Of a stretch of DNA of 64,000 bases, positions 39,438 through 48,551 are shown piece after piece. The DNA is from Pantoea agglomerans. GTDB lineage: Bacteria > Pseudomonadota > Gammaproteobacteria > Enterobacterales > Enterobacteriaceae. The stretch spans positions 372,001 to 436,000 of the forward strand of contig NZ_CP090207.1 in assembly GCF_021397715.1 (NCBI RefSeq), read 5' to 3'. The notes beneath the pieces are model-generated. The model was not told the DNA's origin. It did not search any database and worked only from the letters and a program-made list of their open reading frames with translations. Position 1 is the first letter of the stretch; each line of letters begins with the position of its first letter. The translations under genes and the position numbers were made by a program.

Positions 39438-41189
39438 ATGAAAATGCAGCAAACAGTGCGGCAGCTTAGCTGGTCGCTGGTGATGAGTTTTACCGTGGTG
39501 GCCGGCGCTAACGCCGCACCAACCCAGGCACCGCCGGTCTCTTACGGCGTCGACAGCGACACTTTCCATCCGGTGAAAGCACAGCACGGCATGGTGGCGT
39601 CAGTCGATGCGATGGCAACCCAGGTCGGGGTTGAGATCCTGCGTCAGGGCGGCAACGCCGTCGATGCGGCGGTGGCGGTGGGCTTTGCGCTGGCCGTCAC
39701 CCATCCGCAGGCCGGTAACCTCGGCGGCGGCGGGTTTATGCTGCTGCGCACCGCTTCTGGCCGCGCCACCGCTATCGATTTCCGTGAAATGGCACCGGGC
39801 CACGCCTCGCGCGATATGTTCCTGGATAAGCAGGGCAACGCCGACAGCAAGCTGTCGCTGACCTCACATCTCGCCTCCGGTACGCCGGGCACCGTGGCCG
39901 GGCTGGCGCTGGCTGCGCAAAAATATGGCACGCTGCCGCTGAGCACGCTGCTGGCACCCGCGATTAAACTGGCGCGTGACGGTATTCCGGTCAACGACGC
40001 GCTGGCGGATGACCTGAAAACCTACGGCAAAGAGGTGCTGATTAACCATCCCAACAGCAAAGCGATCTTCTATAAAGCGGACGGCACGCCGTGGCAAAAG
40101 GGCGATCGGCTGGTGCAGAAGAACCTCGCCCACAGTCTGCAACTGATTGCCCGTCAGGGACCGGATGCTTTTTATAAAGGTGAAATCGCGGATGAGATCG
40201 CCGGGGAGATGGCGCAGCATGGCGGCCTGATCAACAAAGCTGACCTGGCGGCCTATCGCGCGGTTGAGCGTAAGCCAATCAGCGGCACCTATCGTGGCTA
40301 TGAAGTCTTCTCGATGCCGCCGCCGTCATCCGGTGGCATCCACATCGTGCAGATCCTCAATATCCTGGAAAACTTCGATCTGGCGAAGATGGGCTTTGGC
40401 AGCGCGGATGCGATGCAGGTTATGGCCGAAGCGGAGAAATATGCCTACGCGGACCGCTCTGAATATCTCGGCGACCCCGATTTTGTAAAGGTGCCGTGGC
40501 AGGCATTAACCAGCAAAGCCTACGCCAAAACCCTGGCGCAGCAGATTGACGTCGCCAAAGCGCGTCCGTCCAGTGAGATCAAACCCGGCAAGCTCGAACC
40601 TTATGAAAGTAACCAGACCACCCATTTCTCGGTGGTGGATAAACAGGGCAATGCGGTCGCGGTGACCTACACACTTAACACCTATTTCGGCAGCGGGATT
40701 GTGGCGGGTAACAGCGGCATCCTGATGAATAACGAGATGGATGATTTCTCAGCCAAGCCGGGTACGCCAAACGTCTACGGGCTGGTTGGCGGTGAAGCCA
40801 ATGCGGTGCAACCGGCGAAACGTCCGCTCTCTTCGATGTCTCCGACCATTGTGGCGAAAGGCGGCAAAACCTGGCTGGTCACCGGCAGTCCGGGCGGCAG
40901 CCGTATCATCACCACGGTATTGCAGATGGTGGTTAACAGCATCGATTTCGGGATGAACGTCGCCGAAGCGACCAATGCACCGCGTTTCCATCATCAGTGG
41001 CTGCCCGATCAGCTGCGAGTTGAGAAAGGCTTCAGCCCGGATACGCTGCGTCTGCTGGAAAGCAAAGGCCAGCATGTGAAAGTGCTGCCAGCGATGGGCA
41101 GTACCCAGAGCATTATGATTGGTCCCGATGGGATGTTGTATGGCGCCTCCGACCCGCGCAGCATCGACGATCTCAGCGCCGGTTATTAA
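39438..41189 (+). CDS. ggt: gamma-glutamyltranspeptidase Ggt
   Basis: Periplasmic Ntn-hydrolase (583 residues) that cleaves gamma-glutamyl bonds such as those of glutathione. Signal peptide ends near GANA (26). The proenzyme self-cleaves before T394 in ESNQTTHFSVVD, giving large and small subunits; R116 (DFREM) and the GSPGGSRI loop bind substrate. A large noncoding repeat starts 8 bases after its stop and appears to supply its terminator. Confidence 0.95.
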   Translation: MKMQQTVRQLSWSLVMSFTVVAGANAAPTQAPPVSYGVDSDTFHPVKAQHGMVASVDAMATQVGVEILRQGGNAVDAAVAVGFALAVTHPQAGNLGGGGFMLLRTASGRATAIDFREMAPGHASRDMFLDKQGNADSKLSLTSHLASGTPGTVAGLALAAQKYGTLPLSTLLAPAIKLARDGIPVNDALADDLKTYGKEVLINHPNSKAIFYKADGTPWQKGDRLVQKNLAHSLQLIARQGPDAFYKGEIADEIAGEMAQHGGLINKADLAAYRAVERKPISGTYRGYEVFSMPPPSSGGIHIVQILNILENFDLAKMGFGSADAMQVMAEAEKYAYADRSEYLGDPDFVKVPWQALTSKAYAKTLAQQIDVAKARPSSEIKPGKLEPYESNQTTHFSVVDKQGNAVAVTYTLNTYFGSGIVAGNSGILMNNEMDDFSAKPGTPNVYGLVGGEANAVQPAKRPLSSMSPTIVAKGGKTWLVTGSPGGSRIITTVLQMVVNSIDFGMNVAEATNAPRFHHQWLPDQLRVEKGFSPDTLRLLESKGQHVKVLPAMGSTQSIMIGPDGMLYGASDPRSIDDLSAGY

Positions 41190-41196
41190 GGCACAA

Positions 41197-41782
41197 GGGC
41201 ACCTGAGGGTGTGTAATGCTCGTCAGCGAAGGTTAGATTTGCAAAGGCTGTCACGGTCAGACGTGGCAGCTTTTTTCCTGGCAGGCGTGCCGGAGTGCGG
41301 GCCTGAGCACCTCTGGTGCTGCCGGGCCGTCCTCGCGCCGCTTCGCGGTACCTTCGGCTTTGACGTCGTGCCGACGAACCGTTCGGGGATCGGCCCTCCC
41401 TGGCCGCCCCGAACTCTCCACGCTTCCCGGCGTGGCGTTCTGGCCCAACATCACGCCTCAGCGCTGCGGATAGCACTTTCAGCAGCAGAGGCGCCCAGGC
41501 CTCCACTATCGTGCCCTTTTTAACAACACGCACTGAAGCTTCAGAGCAGGCTGGAGTCGATCAGGGGCAGGCAATCCGCAGCGCTGAACATTAGCCAGGA
41601 GAGCCCGCAGGACGCGGGCGAAAGGCGGGGCGGCACAGGATGTGCCATCCCCGGCGGTGCGTCAGGCCGAGGAATGAAGTGAAGGCACCGCGCAGCGGCG
41701 CGAGGACCGCCAGCCCCTGTTCGGCACCAGACTGCGTTATCACCTGTCGCTTAACTGACGAGCATCACCCCTCAGGGTGCCC
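41197..41782 (-). repeat. large noncoding repeat, copy B (between ggt and yhhY)
   Basis: 586 bases, reverse orientation to copy A. End stem: GGGCACCTGAGGG (41197-41209) pairs with CCCTCAGGGTGCCC (41769-41782) with one bulged base, and TTTTTT follows, so the whole reads as a terminator for ggt whose loop is a 559-base core. The stem has no similarity to that of copy A, but the cores match at about 90% by eye. The inner inverted repeats of copy A are kept (41325-41355 with 41681-41710; CAGCGCTGCGGAT and its complement). Open frames inside are shifted relative to copy A. Confidence 0.88.
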
Positions 41783-41799
41783 TTTTTTATTCTGAGGCG

Positions 41800-42294
41800 T
41801 CAGGATTTCAGCCGCGCCATGAAATGAACATCGATCAGCTCGCCATAGCGCATCGCATATCGTCTGGCCGTTCCCTCGATCTCAAAACCGAAGCGACGAT
41901 AAAGGGCGATAGCCGGGGCATTATCAACAAACACCGTCAGTTCCATCCGCGAGACCTGCAGCCAGTTGTCACACAGGCTGACCATCTCCTGCATCAGCGC
42001 ACGGCCAACACCGCGCTGGCGATAATTTTCATCGACTCCCATGCCCAGCGTGGCGGAGTGACGCCGCCGGGCGCGCTCGGGCACTTCCAGAGCGCATTGC
42101 CCGACCACTTCATCATCCATACAGGCCAACAGCAGATGCACTCCTGGCCGGGGCGTGCTGAGCCGGGTTTGCCACATCTGCAACGACGAGTGAGGGAGTT
42201 GTAGCGTGTTCGCCTGGGTATCGGGCTGGCTATAAATGCGCTGCAGAGCGACCGCATCTTCCGGCGTAACGTGGCGAACGGTGATCTCACTCAT
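41800..42294 (-). CDS. yhhY: amino-acid N-acetyltransferase YhhY
   Basis: GNAT acetyltransferase (164 residues), close to E. coli YhhY in the ELTVFVDNAPAIALYRRFGFEIEGT block and the acetyl-CoA loop YRQRGVGRALMQEM. The E. coli enzyme acetylates certain amino acids and aminoacyl compounds and gives resistance to some peptide antibiotics. GGGAGG precedes the start at 42294; a longer frame to 42363 lacks support. Convergent with ggt; divergent from ryhB. Confidence 0.92.
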   Translation of the reverse strand: MSEITVRHVTPEDAVALQRIYSQPDTQANTLQLPHSSLQMWQTRLSTPRPGVHLLLACMDDEVVGQCALEVPERARRRHSATLGMGVDENYRQRGVGRALMQEMVSLCDNWLQVSRMELTVFVDNAPAIALYRRFGFEIEGTARRYAMRYGELIDVHFMARLKS

Positions 42295-42392
42295 GGTGCC
42301 TCCCGATGGATTAGATGGATAAATCCCTTTTAACATCAAGGGAAAGCGCGGATAAATCAACAAAATTTCGCCAAAATCGCTTTACAGATACG

Positions 42393-42411
42393 AATGATAA
42401 TGATTATTATT
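42393..42411. promoter_or_regulatory. Fur box at the ryhB promoter
   Basis: AATGATAATGATTATTATT, a close match to the GATAATGATAATCATTATC consensus, ends at the predicted RyhB start. Predicts repression by Fe-loaded Fur. Confidence 0.88.
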
Positions 42412-42512
42412 GCGATGCGTTCCCGGGGTGTCGCCCGACAGCCTGAGAAAGCACGACATTGCTCACATTGCTTCCAGTATTATTTAGCCAGCACAGATGC
42501 TGGCTTTTTTTT
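42412..42512 (+). ncRNA. ryhB: RyhB iron-stress small RNA
   Basis: Hfq-dependent sRNA that shuts down iron-using proteins when iron is scarce. The core from GAAAGCACGACATTGC through CACATTGCTTCCAGTATTA to TTAGCCAGC is nearly identical to E. coli RyhB, and the 3' terminator is AGCCAGC-N6-GCTGGCT followed by a T-run. The 5' part differs in sequence but still offers a hairpin (TGTCG-CC-CGACA). It lies beside yhhY, as in E. coli; yhhX, the other E. coli neighbour, is absent. Confidence 0.95.
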
Positions 42513-42910
42513 GCTCTCACCGCCGCACCTGCACAAGGTCTCTGTCAGGCCAGTGGCAGCTGATCCTTAACCCGTCCTCAAATGGGCTGGCGGGCGCGAT
42601 CACGAATAAACCCTCAAACCGCATCGTAATATTCAGTGACTGACAGGATTAACAGATCGGGTTGACGGACGGTCATGGTGTTAAACGGCCTTCAGCCAGC
42701 GGAAAAAAGAGATCGGATTTGGTTAAATTTAACCGGATAAAATAAGCGCGATGGGCAAATTATCTGATGCTGACCTTATCTGCGCTATTTATTTTCAGAT
42801 AATCATTAACATGTATTGATGCTGAAGGGATTATCCTGAAATTATTTTCTTTATTTGCACTCAGGTTTGTTAAATAATTTATCCGATGAATCACGCAATA
42901 AGGTATTGAT
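42513..42910. other. gene-free stretch between ryhB and the XRE regulator
   Basis: No gene or clear signal recognised. The last 200 bases are markedly AT-rich and presumably carry the promoter of the XRE gene. Confidence 0.4.
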
Positions 42911-43354
42911 ATGAGTTTTAATACCATGTCCGACAGTGAAATTATTTCTGAATTATGTTGCAGAATTAAAGAAACACGTATGCAGCTTGGGCTCTCTCAG
43001 ATTGAGCTTGCTGAACGCGCCCGCGTGGGTACGGCAACCATTAAGCGGGCAGAATTAGGGGAGTCTGTCACCCTGAGCACCCTTATCGGTATTTTGCGTG
43101 GTCTGGAACGTCTGCATCAGCTGGAGTCCGTTCTTTCGGATTCACACCGGCGCACCTTTAATGCACAGTTAACCGCCTCATCACCTGCCCGCATCCGTAT
43201 CAGAAAAAAGCAGACCGGCCCGGCTCAGGCAGCCGCTACCGGCCAGCCTGCCCAGCAGACGCCGCCCAGCGCCACCATTAATGAATGGTACAGCTCTTCA
43301 GAAGTGCGAAGCATGGTCTGGTCAGATCTGACAACGGAGAGCGAAACGAAATAA
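42911..43354 (+). CDS. orphan XRE/HipB-type helix-turn-helix protein
   Basis: 147 residues. The N-terminal half is an XRE DNA-binding domain (residues about 10-70, IKETRMQLGLSQIELAERAR then VGTATIKRAELGESVTLSTL). The rest is a basic linker (ARIRIRKKQTG) and a Pro/Ala/Gln-rich tail without known domain. HipB antitoxins have this kind of domain, but no HipA-like kinase is adjacent, so it is best called an orphan regulator. Not part of the conserved E. coli order. Confidence 0.75.
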   Translation: MSFNTMSDSEIISELCCRIKETRMQLGLSQIELAERARVGTATIKRAELGESVTLSTLIGILRGLERLHQLESVLSDSHRRTFNAQLTASSPARIRIRKKQTGPAQAAATGQPAQQTPPSATINEWYSSSEVRSMVWSDLTTESETK

Positions 43355-43387
43355 CGCCGTTAAAACCGGCAGAGTGAAAGGAGTAAA

Positions 43388-43410
43388 CCGCCAGCCTGAC
43401 AGGCTGGCGG
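43388..43410. terminator. bidirectional hairpin between XRE gene and sdaB
   Basis: CCGCCAGCCT-GAC-AGGCTGGCGG, a 10-base perfect stem. TGTTT follows on plus and GTTTACTCC on minus, so it probably serves both converging transcripts. Confidence 0.7.
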
Positions 43411-43420
43411 TGTTTAACCG

Positions 43421-44788
43421 TCAGGATTCACAAATCGCCACTTTGATCGCCAGACCGCCGCGCGCCGTTTCACGGTATTTGGCATTCATGTCTTTGCCGG
43501 TTTCAAACATGGTTTCAATGATCTTATCCAGCGACACTTTCGGATCGCTGGTGCGATACATCGCCATACTGGTTGAGTTAATGGCTTTCACCGCCGCAAT
43601 CGCATTTCGCTCAATACAGGGCACCTGAACCTGACCCGCCACAGGATCGCAGGTCAGACCCAGATTATGCTCCATCCCTATTTCAGCCGCGACGCAGACT
43701 TTTTCCGCCTCTGCGCCCAGCAACTCAGCCAGGCCAGCCGCTGCCATTGAACAGGCCACGCCGACTTCTCCCTGGCAGCCCACTTCAGCGCCGGAAATGG
43801 AGGCATTCATCTTATAAAGAATGCCAATTGCGCCTGCCGTCAGGAAATAACGCATATAAAGCTCAGGCGTGACCGGTTTGATGAAACGATCATAATAGGC
43901 CAGCACCGCCGGAATAATTCCGCACGCGCCGTTGGTTGGCGCGGTAACCACACGTCCTCCTGCGGCATTTTCCTCGCTCACCGCCATAGCAAACATGTTC
44001 ACCCAGTCCATAGCACTTAACGGATTCACCGACTGACTCTGCGGCGCCAGAATGCGATGCAGAGACGATGCCCGACGCGGCACTTTTAACGGGCCGGGTA
44101 AAATGCCTTCCGTACTGAGGCCGCGGGTAATCGCATTGCGCATGGTTTGCCATATCTGCGCCATGTTTTCTTCCACCTCTTTGCGGCCATAGCGGGCAAT
44201 CTCATTCTTCATCATCACCGCTGAAATCGACAGGTTATTATCATGGCAATGCGCCAGCAGGTTGCGGGCGGAGTAGAACGGAAAGGGGAGATCGATTTCG
44301 TTATCCAGGTTTTTACCGAAATCATCTTCGGTCACGATAAAACCGCCGCCGATGGAATAGTAGGTCTGGGAATGAACGGTTTTGCCGTCACAAAAGGCGG
44401 TAATGCTCATACCATTTTCATGTAATGGCAGAAACTCGCTGTGAAAACGCATGCACTCTGCCACCGGGAAGGCAATTTCCCGCTGACCTTCTTTGATACG
44501 CAACTGTTGCAGGCTATTCACGTCACGAATGATGGCTGGGATCTTATCAATATCCACGGTGTCAGGCAGATAGCCACTCAGGCCGAGAATAATCGCAATG
44601 TCGGTGTGGTGGCCTTTACCGGTCAGAGAAAGCGAGCCATAAATATCCACCACCAGACGAGTCACCTTATCCAGCAGGCCTTTTTCACTCAGCGTATCCA
44701 CAAAATGTTTGCCTGCCTTCATCGGCCCGACCGTGTGTGAACTGGATGGCCCGATGCTGATTTTAAAAATATCGAAAACGCTAATCAT
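43421..44788 (-). CDS. sdaB: L-serine ammonia-lyase SdaB-type
   Basis: Iron-sulfur L-serine deaminase (455 residues) that turns serine into pyruvate and ammonia. N-terminal beta domain starts [22 protein letters not shown]; the C-terminal alpha domain has cluster cysteines in [23 protein letters not shown] and VPCIERNA. Closer by eye to SdaB/TdcG than to plain SdaA, but the paralogues are hard to separate. Downstream of the serine transporter sdaC, same strand, as in the E. coli sdaCB operon. Confidence 0.9.
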   Translation of the reverse strand: MISVFDIFKISIGPSSSHTVGPMKAGKHFVDTLSEKGLLDKVTRLVVDIYGSLSLTGKGHHTDIAIILGLSGYLPDTVDIDKIPAIIRDVNSLQQLRIKEGQREIAFPVAECMRFHSEFLPLHENGMSITAFCDGKTVHSQTYYSIGGGFIVTEDDFGKNLDNEIDLPFPFYSARNLLAHCHDNNLSISAVMMKNEIARYGRKEVEENMAQIWQTMRNAITRGLSTEGILPGPLKVPRRASSLHRILAPQSQSVNPLSAMDWVNMFAMAVSEENAAGGRVVTAPTNGACGIIPAVLAYYDRFIKPVTPELYMRYFLTAGAIGILYKMNASISGAEVGCQGEVGVACSMAAAGLAELLGAEAEKVCVAAEIGMEHNLGLTCDPVAGQVQVPCIERNAIAAVKAINSTSMAMYRTSDPKVSLDKIIETMFETGKDMNAKYRETARGGLAIKVAICES

Positions 44789-44821
44789 GATTCACCCATG
44801 CGGATTGCAATAGGAAAGTGG

Positions 44822-44842
44822 CGCTCGCCGGAAGGGCGAGCG
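44822..44842 (-). other. hairpin between sdaC and sdaB
   Basis: CGCTCGCC-GGAA-GGGCGAGCG, very stable, no T-run. May uncouple the levels of the two genes by mRNA processing or stabilising. Confidence 0.5.
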
Positions 44843-44849
44843 ACGGTCA

Positions 44850-46133
44850 TCAGCTGTGTAAGGAATAAGCGATGGCGGAAATAGCAATCAGGCCAATGAC
44901 GATGACAAAAATATTACTCAGATGACCGCTGTACTTGCGCATCGCCGGGACTTTATTGATGGCGTACATCGGCATCAGGAACAGAATCATGGCGATAACC
45001 GGCCCGCCCAGTTTTTCAATCATGCCTAAAATGCTGGGATTCAGGGTGGCGACAATCCAGGTGGTGGCCAGCATAAAGCAGGCGGTGATCCGGTTCAGCT
45101 TATTAAGCTCAATGGTTTTGCCTTTGCTGCGCAGCGACTTAATCACCATGCCGTTGAAACCTTCACGCGCGCCCAGATAGTGACCGAGAAAGGATTTGGT
45201 AATGGCGATGATGGCGATAATCGGCGCCATCCAGGCAATTAACGGAGAGTTAAAATGGTTAGCCAGATAAGAGAGAATAGAAATATTCTGCGCTTTCGCC
45301 TCGGCCAGGTTTTCCGGTGAGAGACTCAGTACGCAGCTGAAGACGAAAAACATCACGGTGAGAACCATCATGATATGGGCGCAGGCTAAAATACGTGAGC
45401 ATTTTGATGCCGCCTGATCACCGTACTCCTGACGCTTGGCCACCGCAAAGGAGGAGATAATCGGGGAGTGATTGAAAGAGAAAACCATGACCGGAATGGC
45501 CAGCCACAGCGTGAACCACAGTCCACCTCCGGTGGTCTCTGAATCACTAAATGAGAGCGTATTCAGAATAGCGCCGTTCCATTGGGGGATCAGATAAAGC
45601 GCCAGCAGCATCAGCGCGGCAACAAACGGGAAGACCAGCACGCTCATCGCTTTCACGATCGCTTTTTCACCGAAGCGTACAATAGCCATCATGCCGACAA
45701 TCAAAATCAGTGCCAGTAACGCACGCGGCGGCGATACCAGATGAAGCTGGTGGGTGAGAAAACTTTCGACGGTATTGGTAATCGCCACGCTATAAACCAG
45801 CAGAATGGGATAAATAGCAAAAAAGTAGAGCAGGGTAATCAGCTTGCCTGCACCGGTACCAAAATGTTCCTCCACCACTTCAGTAATGTTTTCACCCGGA
45901 TTCCTGCCGGAAAGTACAAAGCGGGTAAGCCCACGATGGGCAAAAAAGGTCATCGGGAAGGCTAACAGCGCCATCACGATTAACGGCAGCAAACCGCCCG
46001 TGCCGGCATTGATCGGCAAAAACAGCACGCCGGCACCAATTGCCGTGCCGTAGAGTCCCAGCATCCAGACGGTATCGCTTTTTCTCCAGCGTAGGGTGTC
46101 ACCTGATATCAGCGTATTTTGAACGGCATCCAT
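44850..46133 (-). CDS. sdaC: serine transporter SdaC
   Basis: Proton-coupled serine importer of the STP family (427 residues, 11 membrane segments). Near-identical to E. coli SdaC over WMLGLYGTAIGAGVLFLPIN, FSFNHSPIISSFAVAKRQEY and SFLGHYLGAREGFNGMVIKS. First gene of the sdaCB unit. Its upstream region has direct and inverted repeats that may be regulator sites. Confidence 0.94.
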   Translation of the reverse strand: MDAVQNTLISGDTLRWRKSDTVWMLGLYGTAIGAGVLFLPINAGTGGLLPLIVMALLAFPMTFFAHRGLTRFVLSGRNPGENITEVVEEHFGTGAGKLITLLYFFAIYPILLVYSVAITNTVESFLTHQLHLVSPPRALLALILIVGMMAIVRFGEKAIVKAMSVLVFPFVAALMLLALYLIPQWNGAILNTLSFSDSETTGGGLWFTLWLAIPVMVFSFNHSPIISSFAVAKRQEYGDQAASKCSRILACAHIMMVLTVMFFVFSCVLSLSPENLAEAKAQNISILSYLANHFNSPLIAWMAPIIAIIAITKSFLGHYLGAREGFNGMVIKSLRSKGKTIELNKLNRITACFMLATTWIVATLNPSILGMIEKLGGPVIAMILFLMPMYAINKVPAMRKYSGHLSNIFVIVIGLIAISAIAYSLHS

Positions 46134-46617
46134 AATAGGGTTCCTAATAATAAGAAGAGATAAAATGAGTCGGACGATATTTAAAAACAGGCTTTTTATT
46201 TGCTGGCTATTTTAGTAGGGTTTGTCATGGCGGGTTATTTACGGCGATCACATTATTCGGTTTATAATTTATTTTTTAAGGTATCAAAAGTCATCCCTTG
46301 TTAATGATGGTTTTTAAGGTATCACTTTTAATCCCGCTGTTATCTTTGGCGCCTTTAAATTGCGTGGAAATATCACCAGTGTGATATTCAGAAAATAAAT
46401 TAACAGAGTTTCTGCGTGGCTGTTATCTACCGGCTTTATCAATTTACCTTTATGTCCCTTTTTTCCCCCTCATCCCGCCTTCTAACCGGTTCGTTCTGTC
46501 CCGTTCAGTAATCCGCCCGCTTTTGTTCAATGATTTTGAACAGAGGCGTGAACTTTTTCAGCTATCAATCACACCGCCGCAGGGAGAGACTATAAAAAAC
46601 ATTGAGGAGATTTGAAC
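46134..46617. promoter_or_regulatory. sdaC upstream region with paired repeats
   Basis: 484 bases shared with the yhhW promoter. TTTTTAAGGTATCA occurs twice (46273-46286 and 46311-46324, 38 bases apart). AATATCAC-CAGT-GTGATATT (46369-46388) is a perfect 8-base inverted repeat. All three contain TATCA. No matching regulator is known to me. Confidence 0.45.
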
Positions 46618-47313
46618 ATGATTTATGTACGCAAAGCAGAAGAACGCGGTCACGCTAACCACGGCTGGCTGGACAGCTGGCACACCTTTTCTTTCGCCAG
46701 CTATCACGACGCTAACTTTATGGGTTTCTCCGCGTTGCGGGTGATCAATGAAGATGTGGTGGAAGGCGGCCAGGGTTTCGGTACCCATCCGCATAAAGAT
46801 ATGGAGATTCTGACCTACGTGCTCTCCGGAACGGTTGAGCATCAGGACAGCATGGGCAACAAAGAGCAGATCCCGGCCGGGGAGTTTCAGATCATGAGCG
46901 CCGGCACCGGTGTACGTCACTCCGAGTACAACGCCAGCGCCACCGAGCCGCTGCATCTGTATCAGATCTGGATCATTCCTGAGCGTACCGGCATTGAGCC
47001 ACGCTACGATCAGCGCCGTTTCCCGGATGTGCAGGGACGTCAGCTGGTGCTGAGTCCGGATGCGCGTGAAGGCTCGCTGAAGGTCTATCAGGATATGACC
47101 TTATCGCGCTGGGTGCTGGCGGCGGGTGAGCAGGATAACGTGGCGATCGATGCCGGTCGTCGCATCTGGATTCAGGTGGTGAAAGGGGAGGTTACCGTCA
47201 ACGGTCAGGCGGTGACTACCAGCGATGCGCTGGCAATCTGGGATGAAAGCGCACTCACCATCGAGGCCAGCAGCGCCGCCGAAGTCCTGCTGTTTGATCT
47301 GCCACCGGTCTGA
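46618..47313 (+). CDS. yhhW: pirin-family quercetin 2,3-dioxygenase YhhW
   Basis: Bicupin protein of 231 residues. The N-terminal cupin binds metal through H-x-H and E residues in GFGTHPHKDMEILTYVLSG and the later H of VRHSEY. E. coli YhhW oxidises quercetin in vitro; its natural role is unknown. The ATG at 46618 follows GAGGAG; a TTG two codons earlier is not needed. Upstream of gntR, as in E. coli. Confidence 0.93.
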   Translation: MIYVRKAEERGHANHGWLDSWHTFSFASYHDANFMGFSALRVINEDVVEGGQGFGTHPHKDMEILTYVLSGTVEHQDSMGNKEQIPAGEFQIMSAGTGVRHSEYNASATEPLHLYQIWIIPERTGIEPRYDQRRFPDVQGRQLVLSPDAREGSLKVYQDMTLSRWVLAAGEQDNVAIDAGRRIWIQVVKGEVTVNGQAVTTSDALAIWDESALTIEASSAAEVLLFDLPPV

Positions 47314-47415
47314 TTCGGTTACGGGCGCGCCTCGTCGCGCCCGGTTGGCAATCTGTTGTCAGAAAAGTGATAGACTCATCGTACTGAAGCTATAAGGGCG
47401 ATCCCAGGCGCTACG

Positions 47416-48411
47416 ATGAAGAAGAAAAGACCGGTATTACAGGACGTTGCCGATCGCGTCGGCATTACAAAAATGACCGTTAGCCGTTACCTGCGTAACC
47501 CTGAGCAGGTCTCCATTGCCCTGCGCGATAAGATTGCGGTGGCGCTGGATGAGCTGGGTTATATCCCCAACCGCGCGCCCGATATGCTCTCAAACGCGAC
47601 CAGCCGCGCCATTGGCGTGCTGCTGCCGTCGCTCACCAACCAGGTCTTCGCCGACGTGTTGCGCGGCATTGAAGCCGTCACCGATGAGGCGGGCTATCAG
47701 ACGCTGGTGGCTCACTTTGGCTACAACCCACAAAAAGAAGAGTTACAGCTGCGCTCGCTGCTCGGCTGGAACATTGATGGGGTGATCCTGACCGAACGCA
47801 CTCACACGCCCGGCACGCTGCGGATGCTGGAAGTAGCCGGCATTCCGGTGATTGAGGTGATGGACAGCGTGACGCCCTGCCTGGATATGGCGGTAGGCTT
47901 CGACAACGTGGAAGCGGCGCGACAGATGACCCAGGCGATCCTCAGCAAAGGTCATCGTCACACCGTTTACCTCGGGGCACGTCTCGATGAACGTACGCTG
48001 CAAAAGCAGCGCGGCTATGAAGCGGCGATGCGCGAAGCGGGGCTGACTCCGCGCAGCGTCATGATGGAAGATGCTTCATCCTTCAGCGCCGGCTGTGATC
48101 TGCTGCGTGAGGCACAGCGGCTCTATCCTGAAACCGACAGCCTGTTTTGCACCAACGATGACCTGGCCGTCGGCGCGATGTTTGAATGCCAGCGACAGGG
48201 TTTGCAGGTGCCGAGCCAGATGGCGATTGCCGGTTTCCACGGGCATGACATCAGTCAGGTGGTGACGCCGCAACTGGCAACGGTCCTGACGCCGCGCGAC
48301 CGGATGGGGCGTGAAGCGGCAGCACTGCTGCTGGCGCGTATCGGCGGAGAGAGCAGCGCAAATCAGTCGCTCGATGTCGGTTTCGAAATCAGTGAAGGTG
48401 GCAGCATCTGA
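47416..48411 (+). CDS. gntR: gluconate repressor GntR (LacI family)
   Basis: 331 residues: N-terminal LacI helix-turn-helix (VLQDVADRVGITKMTVSRYLR) and a periplasmic-binding-protein-like effector domain that senses gluconate. Controls gntK-gntU directly downstream, where a GntR operator is seen. Synteny yhhW-gntR-gntK-gntU is that of E. coli. Confidence 0.94.
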   Translation: MKKKRPVLQDVADRVGITKMTVSRYLRNPEQVSIALRDKIAVALDELGYIPNRAPDMLSNATSRAIGVLLPSLTNQVFADVLRGIEAVTDEAGYQTLVAHFGYNPQKEELQLRSLLGWNIDGVILTERTHTPGTLRMLEVAGIPVIEVMDSVTPCLDMAVGFDNVEAARQMTQAILSKGHRHTVYLGARLDERTLQKQRGYEAAMREAGLTPRSVMMEDASSFSAGCDLLREAQRLYPETDSLFCTNDDLAVGAMFECQRQGLQVPSQMAIAGFHGHDISQVVTPQLATVLTPRDRMGREAAALLLARIGGESSANQSLDVGFEISEGGSI

Positions 48412-48423
48412 TTCTGGCGATTT

Positions 48424-48439
48424 TATGAGTCAGCTCACA
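48424..48439 (+). promoter_or_regulatory. probable CRP site upstream of gntK
   Basis: TATGA-GTCAGC-TCACA matches TGTGA-N6-TCACA with one mismatch, about 115 bases before gntK. E. coli gntKU is activated by CRP. Confidence 0.6.
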
Positions 48440-48506
48440 CTTTCGTGCTTTTCCCGGTAAAAAGGTTGCCAGGCTGTTAAGTGGTCAAGACAATGAGAAA
48501 CGACAT

Positions 48507-48520
48507 TGTTATCGGTAACA
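48507..48520. promoter_or_regulatory. GntR operator upstream of gntK
   Basis: TGTTATCGGTAACA; its complement TGTTACCGATAACA is the E. coli GntR operator core. It lies 32 bases before gntK. Confidence 0.85.
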
Positions 48521-48551
48521 TTGGCAAATCCACACCTGCCGGAGCAGAAAA

